Source of the DNA: Novosphingobium pentaromativorans US6-1
Lineage (GTDB): Bacteria; Pseudomonadota; Alphaproteobacteria; Sphingomonadales; Sphingomonadaceae
Length of the DNA stretch: 64,000 nucleotides
Assembly (NCBI RefSeq): GCF_000767465.1
Contig: NZ_CP009291.1
Location: forward strand, 682,001-746,000
Direction: 5' to 3'
This document shows positions 1-10,200 of this stretch, piece by piece (position 1 is the stretch's first letter; the number at the start of each line of letters is the position of its first letter). The translations under genes were made by a program, and so were the position numbers. A model generated the notes under the pieces. That model was not told the origin of the DNA, searched no databases, and saw only the letters and a program-made list of their open reading frames with translations.

Positions 1-819
1 GGCTGGCTGGCGGGCCGGGGCCAACTTGGCAAGGTCGAACTGGCGCACTTCCTCGGGCTGCGCGAACATTCCAAGTCCCTCGCTCTGGGATAGCGGTCCC
101 GCAGCCACTGCGGGGCCGGCGTCGGGCTTTGCGCTTGAGACAAGCGATTGCTCTGGAGGTGTGACTGGAGCCGATTGCGCAATCGGCGGCGCAATCGGCG
201 GTGCAATCTGTTTCAACGTGGCATCAGGCTGGAGGAGGCCAGGTTTCGACAGATCCGTGGTCGGCGGGGGCAGGGCAATGCGCACTGCGTCGAGCGGTTC
301 GGTCTGTTCCACCTTTCTTGCCTGTGACTTGGCAAGTTGATCCGGCGGAAGGTTGCCTTGCGGACTGGTGCCAAGCACACTCGATGATGGCGCGGAAGGC
401 TTGGTTCGGGCCAGTTGCGAAGTATCGGGCGAGGGAGCGACGACGACTGGGATGACGGGAGGTGACAAGGCTTCCGGCTGGAGGTCGCGCGTCCCGGTCG
501 CGGCGTAGGCCGCGCTCGTCGGGGCCAATGCAGTCGTCAACTCGGCTGCGCTTACCGTAGCAGCTTGCGTCAGGGCCTCCGCGGAGTTCCCAAAGCTGGT
601 GCTAATCGTCGGTGCTCCGCCGAAGCTCGGTGCGGTGAGACGAAGGGGCTTCACTTCCAGTCTGCCCATCCATTCGCCAACGGTCCCGTTGGAAACGGTT
701 ACGGCGGGATAGGTAACCGTGAAGCCGGCCATCCCCGTTGCCAGGGCGAGGGCAAGCACGCGCAGGTCCGGAGTGCCCGGGTGTCCCTTCGTGAAATCCA
801 TTCCCATTGCGATGTTCAT
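1..819 (-). CDS. Partial gene for a Pro/Thr/Ala-rich exported or envelope protein of unknown function
   Basis: An open frame of 273 codons runs from an ATG at 819 to the left edge without a stop, so the 3' end is missing. A GGAGGGG ribosome binding site lies just upstream. The protein starts MNIAMGMDFTKGHPG and has one hydrophobic stretch at about residues 19-40 (VLALALATGMAGFTVTYPAV), which could be a signal anchor. The rest is low complexity and rich in Pro, Ala, Thr and Ser (for example IAPPIAPPIAQSAPVTPP), with no domain I recognise. It diverges from the adhesin operon across about 480 bases, so it may share regulation with it. This is an inference from position only. The Pro-rich part resembles periplasm-spanning linkers in general but that does not define a family. 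Confidence 0.6.
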   Translation of the reverse strand, partial: MNIAMGMDFTKGHPGTPDLRVLALALATGMAGFTVTYPAVTVSNGTVGEWMGRLEVKPLRLTAPSFGGAPTISTSFGNSAEALTQAATVSAAELTTALAPTSAAYAATGTRDLQPEALSPPVIPVVVAPSPDTSQLARTKPSAPSSSVLGTSPQGNLPPDQLAKSQARKVEQTEPLDAVRIALPPPTTDLSKPGLLQPDATLKQIAPPIAPPIAQSAPVTPPEQSLVSSAKPDAGPAVAAGPLSQSEGLGMFAQPEEVRQFDLAKLAPARQPA

Positions 820-1297
820 GACGGTCCCCTCCGTTCGTTCGATCGCAAGCCCCAGAGATGTAACGGACGTTTATCGCCGCAATTCATCCTGTTGACAAAC
901 CTAATCATCCGAAATGGTCGAAGCGTGAGGCGTCCGGCTTCGCCGCTTTGCCTATCGTCAATAAAAAATATCTAAAAATCATATAATTAAAAAGTTTTCT
1001 GGGTTGCACGCCCAGTCAAGGCTTACCTCTAAATGTGTGCAACACCGGGACAGCGTCTCGTTAAGGTTAGTTAACAGACTTGTCTCCGAAAGGTCCGCGT
1101 GTTGCTGTGATTTCAGCCGGTTAAGTCTGCTCCGAGTCGCTTTCATCGAGCGCTGAGAGAGGCAGGCACCGGCTGAAAAGGGCGCAATGGTCAAGCGGTG
1201 TTCAGTCGCGTTGCGTCCGGAATCCGCCGCCTGACCATTTCGAACCCAACTGCGTCGCGGTGTCTTGCCGCGGCCGGCAAGCGACAGGGAAGTGGTT
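820..1297. promoter_or_regulatory. Divergent intergenic region upstream of the adhesin operon
   Basis: About 480 bases without a convincing gene. The middle (about 958-1000) is strongly AT-rich compared with the surroundings. A TTAA-N6-TTAAC element lies at 1061-1075; it resembles the alphaproteobacterial CtrA site (TTAA-N7-TTAAC) but with one base less between the halves. A small inverted repeat, CTGGG and CCCAG, sits at 999-1015 without a T-run. A TTGACA hexamer at 892-897 has no good -10 partner at the usual distance. The region must hold the promoters of both divergent genes, but I cannot place them with certainty. Confidence 0.4.
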
Positions 1298-4200
1298 ATG
1301 GATTTTCAGGACGGTCACGGTTCGGACGACATGTCTCCGGCAGATGCCAACCTGGCAGGTGGCAATATCCTGGCAGCCGCGGCGGCGGGGCCGTCGCAAG
1401 TCTTGCTGCCCGATGCCAACAATCTCGTCGTTCTGCCCGAGGGCGCTACGCTCGATGAACTGTCGGTGCAAGGCCGCGACCTCGTTCTGACGCTTCCCGA
1501 TGGCCGGGTCTTCGTCATTCCCGATGGCGCCGTCTATGTCCCGCAGATCGTCATCGGCGATGTCGCGGTTCCGCCGCTCAACCTCGCGGCGTTGCTTACC
1601 GGCAATGAGCCCCAGCCTGCCGCCGGAGCGGTGCAGAGCTCGGGCGGCAATTTTGCCGATCCCACAGGACCGATCCAGGCCGCGTACGGCCTGGGCGACC
1701 TGCTTCCCTACACCGAACTCTCGTTCCCGCAGCCCGAGCAGGAGGAAATTCTTCCTCAGCTCGTGAACAAGGTGCCCGATATCCTGATCCAGGACGGCGG
1801 TCCGGCGTCGGACTCGGCTACCGATACGGTTTCTGAATCCGGCCTTTCCGGCGATCGTCTCAACGGCAATCAGGAAACGCCCGGCTCACAGTTCGGAAAC
1901 GGGTCGGACGTCACCACCGGCACGATCTTCGTCACTTCGGAAGATGGCATCGGCTCCATTGTCATCAATGGCGAAATGCTCACGGGTGAGGCCGGCCAGC
2001 AAATCGATGGCGCTTTTGGTCGCCTGACGCTGGGTGCACTCAATGGCGACCAGATTGCCTACACTTACGAGCTTGCCGACAATACCAGTGGCGACAGCAC
2101 GGCGGACGTGTTCACGGTCGTGGTCACCGATCCCGATGGCGATACCGCCACGGCGACGCTGACTGTCAATATCACTGACGACGCTCCTGTTGCCCGCGCG
2201 GATACCGACACGGTCCCGGCCGCGGACTTCACCGCGCAGACCGGCAATGTCCTGAGCGGCGAGGGCACTACCAGCGGTGAGGCGGGCGCCGATACCCTCG
2301 GTGCCGATGGCGGCAGCGTCACCGGCGTGCATGCCGGAACTTCCGGCACGTTTTCGGGCACCGGATCGGTCGTGACCGGCGAGTTCGGCACGCTCACGTT
2401 GCTCGCCAATGGTTCCTACAGCTATGTGCGCACTCCGGGAACCGGCGGCGGCGGAACCGATGTCTTCACGTATCAAGTGACAGACGGTGATGGCGATGTC
2501 TCGACTGCGACGTTGACGATCAGCATCGCAGACAGCCCGCCGATGATCATTTCGGTGCCCGAGATCGGCGAAGGAACCCAGGTCAACGAGAACCAGCTGC
2601 CCCCGTCGACCGATACGCGCGATGGCGAGGACCCCGGTTCGCAGTTCGTCAGCGGCCCCGAATCGACGACCGGCACGATCACCTTCCATTCCGACGATGG
2701 CCTGACCAGCGTCTCGATCGGGGGCACAGTCGTCACGCCGGGTACCTTCCCGCAAGTTGTCTCGAGCGATGAGACGGGTACGCTGACCGTCAACGATCTC
2801 ACTTTCGATCCGGTCACCGGCGACGGTAGCGTCACCTATACCTATACGCTCAACGACAATACCTCGAACACCGATGGCACGACCGTGTCGTTCGATATCA
2901 CGGTCATCGATGCGGACGGCGATCCCGCCTCCGACAATCTCGACATCCAGATCGTCGACGACATGCCGACGGCGTTTGCGGATTCGGGCACGGTCACCGA
3001 GGGCGGCTCCTTGACTGTGCCCGCGACGGGTGTGCTGGCGAACGATGTCCCGGGGGCTGACGGCGCGACGATCACCGGCGTTGCCACCGGCACCGACACT
3101 TCGGCGCCGGTTACCGGTAACCTCGGCGGGGCTGGCATCGCGGGCACCTACGGCACGCTGATCCTGGGCGCCGACGGCAGCTATACCTACCAGTCGAACG
3201 CCAATGCGGTACCGCCTGCGGGGGCAACCGACAGCTTCGTCTACACCATCACCGATGGCGACGGCGATACCTCGACCACGACGCTGACGATCAGCCTTAC
3301 CGACAGCGGCCTTGCCGCGAGCAACGAGGATGCTTCGGTCGATGAAGCGGCGCTCTCGATCGGTTCGAACCCGTCCTCGACGGCGGAGACCGTCTCGGGC
3401 TCGCTGACCGACAATGCCTCGGGCGGCGCGGGCGGTTATACCTATGCGCTGGTCGGCTCGGCGACGGGCAGCCACGGCACGATCACCATCGATCCCAGCG
3501 GTTCTTGGAGCTACACGCTCACCAGCCCGGTCGACGGCGCCACGCTCGACAACGGCGTGACCACCGAGAACAACCTCGAGAGCTTCACCTACCAGGTGAC
3601 CGACGCTGACGGGAACACGACCACCAGCACGATCACCATCGACGTCATCGACGATGTGCCCACCGCGCGCGCCGATACCGACAGCGTCGTCGAAGGCGCT
3701 TCGACCGATGGCAATGTGCTTTCCGGCACCGGCACGACTTCGGGTCTGGTCGATGTGCTGGGCGCCGACGGCGCAGCCCCGGGCGGCGCAGTCACCGGCG
3801 TTGCCACCGGCACCGACACGACTTCGCCGGTCAGCGGCAACCTCGGCGGTGCGGGCATCGCGGGCACCTACGGCACGCTGATCCTGGGCGCCGACGGCAG
3901 CTATACCTACCAGTCGAATGCCAATGCGGTGCCGCCTGCGGGGGCGACCGACAGCTTCGTCTACACCATCACCGATGGCGACGGGGACACTTCGACCACG
4001 ACGCTGACGATCAGCCTTACCGACAGCGGCCTTGCCGCGAGCAACGAGGATGCGAGCGTCGATGAAGCGGCGCTCTCGATCGGTTCCAACCCGTCCTCGA
4101 CGGCGGAGACCGTCTCGGGCTCGCTGACCGACAATGCCTCGGGCGGCGCGGGCGGTTATACTTATGCGCTGGTCGGCTCGGCGACGGGCAGCCACGGCAC

Positions 4201-7200
4201 GATCACCATCGATCCCAGCGGTTCTTGGAGCTACACGCTCACCAGCCCGGTCGACGGCGCGACGCTCGACAACGGCGTGACCACCGAGAACAACCTCGAG
4301 AGCTTCACCTACCAGGTGACCGACGCCGACGGGAACACGACCACCAGCACGATCACCATCGATGTCATCGACGATGTGCCCACCGCGCGCGCCGATACCG
4401 ACAGCGTCGTCGAAGGCGCTTCGACCGACGGCAATGTGCTTTCCGGCACCGGCACGACTTCGGGTCTGGTCGATGTGCTGGGCGCCGATGGCGCAGCCCC
4501 GGGCGGGGCGGTCACCGGCGTTGCCACCGGCACCGACACTTCGGCGCCGGTTACCGGCAACCTTGGCGGGGCTGGCATCGCGGGCACCTACGGCACGCTG
4601 ATCCTGGGCGCCGACGGCAGCTATACCTACCAGTCGAACGCCAATGCGGTGCCGCCGGCCGGCGCAACCGACAGCTTCGTCTACACCATCACCGATGGCG
4701 ACGGCGATACCTCGACCACGACGCTGACGATCAGCCTTACCGACAGCGGCCTTGCCGCGAGCAACGAGGATGCCTCGGTCGATGAATCGGCGCTCTCGAT
4801 CGGTTCGAACCCGTCCTCGACGGCGGAGACCGTCTCGGGCTCGCTGACCGACAATGCCTCGGGCGGCGCGGGCGGTTATACTTATGCGCTGGTCGGCTCG
4901 GCGACGGGCAGCCACGGCACGATCACCATCGATCCCAGCGGTTCTTGGAGCTACACGCTCACCAGCCCGGTCGACGGCGCGACGCTCGACAACGGCGTGA
5001 CCACCGAGAACAACCTCGAGAGCTTCACCTACCAGGTGACCGACGCCGACGGGAACACGACCACCAGCACGATCACCATCGATGTCATCGACGATGTGCC
5101 CACCGCGCGCGCCGATACCGACAGCGTCGTCGAAGGCGCTTCGACCGACGGCAATGTGCTTTCCGGCACCGGCACGACTTCGGGTCTGGTCGATGTGCTG
5201 GGCGCCGATGGCGCAGCCCCGGGCGGGGCGGTCACCGGCGTTGCCACCGGCACCGACACTTCGGCGCCGGTTACCGGCAACCTTGGCGGGGCTGGCATCG
5301 CGGGCACCTACGGCACGCTGATCCTGGGCGCCGACGGCAGCTATACCTACCAGTCGAACGCCAATGCGGTGCCGCCGGCCGGCGCAACCGACAGCTTCGT
5401 CTACACCATCACCGATGGCGACGGCGATACCTCGACCACGACGCTGACGATCAGCCTTACCGACAGCGGCCTTGCCGCGAGCAACGAGGATGCCTCGGTC
5501 GATGAATCGGCGCTCTCGATCGGTTCGAACCCGTCCTCGACGGCGGAGACCGTCTCGGGCTCGCTGACCGACAATGCCTCGGGCGGCGCGGGCGGTTATA
5601 CTTATGCGCTGGTCGGCTCGGCGACGGGCAGCCACGGCACGATCACCATCGATCCCAGCGGTTCGTGGAGCTACACGCTCACCAGCCCGGTCGACGGCGC
5701 GACGCTCGACAACGGCGTGACCACCGAGAACAACCTCGAGAGCTTCACCTACCAGGTGACCGACGCCGACGGGAACACGACCACCAGCACGATCACCATC
5801 GATGTCATCGACGATGTGCCCACCGCGCGGGCCGATACCGACAGCGTCGTCGAAGGCGCCTCGACCGACGGCAACGTGCTTTCCGGCACCGGCACGACTT
5901 CGGGTCTGGTCGATGTGCTGGGCGCCGATGGCGCAGCCCCGGGCGGCGCGGTCACCGGCGTTGCCACCGGCACCGACACTTCGGCGCCGGTCAGCGGCAA
6001 CCTTGGCGGGGCTGGCATCGCGGGCACCTACGGCACGCTGATCCTGGGGGCCGACGGCAGCTATACCTACCAGTCGAACGCCAATGCGGTGCCGCCTGCG
6101 GGGGCGACCGACAGCTTCGTCTACACCATCATCGATGGCGACGGGGACACTTCGACCACGACGCTGACGATCAGCCTCACCGACAGCGGCCTTGCTGCGA
6201 GCAACGAGGATGCTTCGGTCGATGAGGCCGCGCTGGGCATCGGTTCCAACCCGTCCTCGACGGCGGAGACCGTCTCGGGCTCGCTGACCGACAATGCCTC
6301 GGGCGGCGCGGGCGGTTATACTTATGCGCTGGTCGGCTCGGCGACGGGCAGCCACGGCACGATCACCATCGATCCCAGCGGTTCTTGGAGCTACACGCTC
6401 ACCAGCCCGGTCGACGGCGCGACGCTCGACAACGGCGTGACCACCGAGAACAACCTCGAGAGCTTCACCTACCAGGTGACCGACGCCGACGGGAACACGA
6501 CCACCAGCACGATCACCATCGATGTCATCGACGATGTGCCCACCGCGCGCGCCGATACCGACAGCGTCGTCGAAGGCGCTTCGACCGATGGCAATGTGCT
6601 TTCCGGCACCGGCACGACTTCGGGTCTGGTCGATGTGCTGGGCGCCGACGGCGCGGCCCCGGGCGGCGCGGTCACCGGCGTTGCCACCGGCACCGATACC
6701 TCGGCGCCGGTTACCGGTAACCTTGGCGGGGCTGGCATCGCGGGCACCTACGGCACGCTGATCCTGGGCGCCGACGGCAGCTATACCTACCAGTCGAACG
6801 CCAATGCGGTGCCGCCGGCCGGCGCAACCGACAGCTTCGTCTACACCATCACCGATGGCGACGGCGATACTTCGACCACGACGCTGACGATCAGCCTCAC
6901 CGACAGCGGCCTTGCCGCGAGCAACGAGGATGCGAGCGTCGATGAGGCCGCGCTGGGCATCGGTTCCAACCCGTCCTCGACGGCGGAGACCGTCTCGGGC
7001 TCGCTGACCGACAATGCCTCGGGCGGCGCGGGCGGTTATACCTATGCGCTGGTCGGCTCGGCGACGGGCAGCCACGGCACGATCACCATCGATCCCAGCG
7101 GTTCTTGGAGCTACACGCTCACCAGCCCGGTCGACGGCGCGACGCTCGACAACGGCGTGACCACCGAGAACAACCTCGAGAGCTTCACCTACCAGGTGAC

Positions 7201-10200
7201 CGACGCCGACGGGAACACGACCACCAGCACGATCACCATCGATGTCATCGACGATGTGCCCACCGCGCGCGCCGATACCGACAGCGTCGTCGAAGGCGCA
7301 TCGACCGATGGCAATGTGCTTTCCGGCACCGGCACGACCTCGGGTCTGGTCGATGTGCTGGGCGCCGACGGCGCGGCCCCGGGCGGCGCGGTCACCGGCG
7401 TTGCCACCGGCAACGATACCTCGGCGCCGGTTACCGGTAACCTCGGCGGGGCTGGCATCGCAGGCACCTACGGTACGCTGATCCTGGGCGCCGACGGCAG
7501 CTATACCTACCAGTCGAACGCCAATGCGGTACCGCCCGCCGGCGCGACCGACAGCTTCGTCTACACCATCACCGATGGCGACGGCGATACCTCGACCACG
7601 ACGCTGACGATCAGCCTTACCGACAGCGGCCTTGCCGCGAGCAACGAGGACGCGAGCGTCGATGAAGCGGCGCTGGGCATCGGTTCGAACCCGTCCTCGA
7701 CGGCGGAGACCGTCTCGGGCTCGCTGACCGACAATGCCTCGGGCGGCGCGGGCGGTTATACCTATGCGCTGGTCGGCTCGGCGACGGGCAGCCACGGCAC
7801 GATCACCATCGATCCCAGCGGTTCTTGGAGCTACACGCTCACCAGCCCGGTCGACGGCGCGACGCTCGACAACGGCGTGACCACCGAGAACAACCTCGAG
7901 AGCTTCACCTACCAGGTGACCGACGCCGACGGGAACACGACCACCAGCACGATCACCATCGATGTCATCGACGATGTGCCCACCGCGCGCGCCGATACCG
8001 ACAGCGTCGTCGAAGGCGCATCGACCGATGGCAATGTGCTTTCCGGCACCGGCACGACCTCGGGTCTGGTCGATGTGCTGGGCGCCGACGGCGCGGCCCC
8101 GGGCGGCGCGGTCACCGGCGTTGCCACCGGCACCGATACCTCGGCGCCGGTTACCGGTAACCTCGGCGGGGCTGGCATCGCAGGCACCTACGGTACGCTG
8201 ATCCTGGGCGCCGACGGCAGCTATACCTACCAGTCGAACGCCAATGCGGTGCCGCCTGCGGGGGCGACCGACAGCTTCGTCTACACCATCACCGATGGCG
8301 ACGGCGATACCTCGACCACGACGCTGACGATCAGCCTTACCGACAGCGGCCTTGCCGCGAGCAACGAGGATGCGAGCGTCGATGAGGCCGCGCTGGGCAT
8401 CGGTTCCAACCCGTCCTCGACGGCGGAGACCGTCTCGGGCTCGCTGACCGACAATGCCTCGGGCGGCGCGGGCGGTTATACTTATGCGCTGGTCGGCTCG
8501 GCGACGGGCAGCCACGGCACGATCACCATCGATCCCAGCGGTTCTTGGAGCTACACGCTCACCAGCCCGGTCGACGGCGCGACGCTCGACAACGGCGTGA
8601 CCACCGAGAACAACCTCGAGAGCTTCACCTACCAGGTGACCGACGCCAACGGGAACACGACCACCAGCACGATCACCATCGACGTCATCGACGATGTGCC
8701 CACCGCGCGCGCCGATACCGACAGCGTCGTCGAAGGCGCTTCGACCGATGGCAATGTGCTTTCCGGCACCGGCACGACCTCGGGTCTGGTCGATGTGCTG
8801 GGCGCCGACGGCGCGGCCCCGGGCGGCGCGGTCACCGGCGTTGCCACCGGCACCGATACCTCGGCGCCGGTTACCGGTAACCTCGGCGGGGCTGGCATCG
8901 CGGGCACCTACGGTACGCTGATCCTCAATGCGGATGGCAGCTACACGTACAACAGCACGGCAAATTCGATCTCGGGCAACGCGACCGACAGCTTCGTCTA
9001 CACCATCACCGATGGCGACGGCGATACCTCGACCACGACGCTGACGATCAGCCTTACCGATGTTTCGCTGGTCGGCGATGACGAGAGCGTCACGGTTTAC
9101 GAAAAGGCCCTCGATACGGCCCAGACTGGCGCGGATGTTGCGGCCGGTTCGATTACCGGTTCGATGCCATCGGATCCAGGCGAAACCGCGAGTGGCGCCG
9201 TCTCCGTGACGGGGGCTACCGGCTATTCTATCGCCGGAGGATCCGTCAGTGGGAACGAGACGACGGTCGTGGGGACTTACGGCACGCTCGTGCTCAACAA
9301 CAGCACCGGCGCCTTTACCTACACACTGACTTCGCCCGTCACGACAACGCCGTCGGCGAATGATGGCGTGACGACGGCGCTCGGCGCGGAAAGCTTCACC
9401 TACACCGCGAGCGACGCCAACGGGAACACGACGACAGGCACGATCTCGATCGATGTTGTCGACGACACGCCCTATGCCGTCGTGCCCGAGGCGATCCAGG
9501 TGACCAATGGCGCGGCGCCGGTCTCGGCCCCCGCGGACCTCGACGCCGACATGTCGGTGATCGACAACTACGGGGCCGACGGGGCGGGCACTGTGCGCTT
9601 CGCACCCTCACTGGACGGGGCGGACAGCGGCCTGACGCACAACTTCGTATCGATCACCTACACGCTGGTGAGCGATACGGTGCTGGAAGCCTATGCCGGC
9701 GCGGACAAGATCTTCACCGTCACGCTGGACCCTACGACGGCCACCTACACGGTCGACATGGACGGGACGATCGACTCGATCCAGACCATCGATTTCAATG
9801 CCGGCGGTTACAATTTCGTGGGCGGCAACAACAGCTGGTCGGGCTTCATTCCGGTGGGCGAGACGGTGGGATCGCCGATCGACAACAACAGCCAGGACCT
9901 GCTGCTGACACCGTCGATCAACAACGCCGACGACGGCACGATCAACTCCACCGCCAATACCGGTGGTATCGGCGGGGGCGCCTCGGTCGGTTCGAACGAG
10001 ACCTTCCGGGTCGACTTCGTCACCGATCTGCGCGGCGATCCGAAGGACGGCGCCGGGGACTACGATACGGATACGAACCGCGACCACATGTTCGACGGCC
10101 ACTATACCGTGAACGGGGCGGTGGCGCTGTTCAAGTCGACCAATGGCTCGACCGTGAACATTGCCGCGTTCGACGATCCGGACGGCAACACCGCCGTCGG

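Noticed and set aside
999..1015. CTGGG/CCCAG hairpin as a terminator
   Set aside because: Only five pairs, no T-run after it on either strand.
1886..8515. A 2209-codon open frame on the minus strand across the adhesin repeats
   Set aside because: It is open only because the plus-strand repeats have a period divisible by three and strong codon bias. The product is low-complexity Arg/Gly/Ala sequence with no known fold.
3055..8980. Regular repeats considered as a CRISPR array or satellite DNA
   Set aside because: The 720-bp units are coding, have no spacer structure and continue the adhesin frame.
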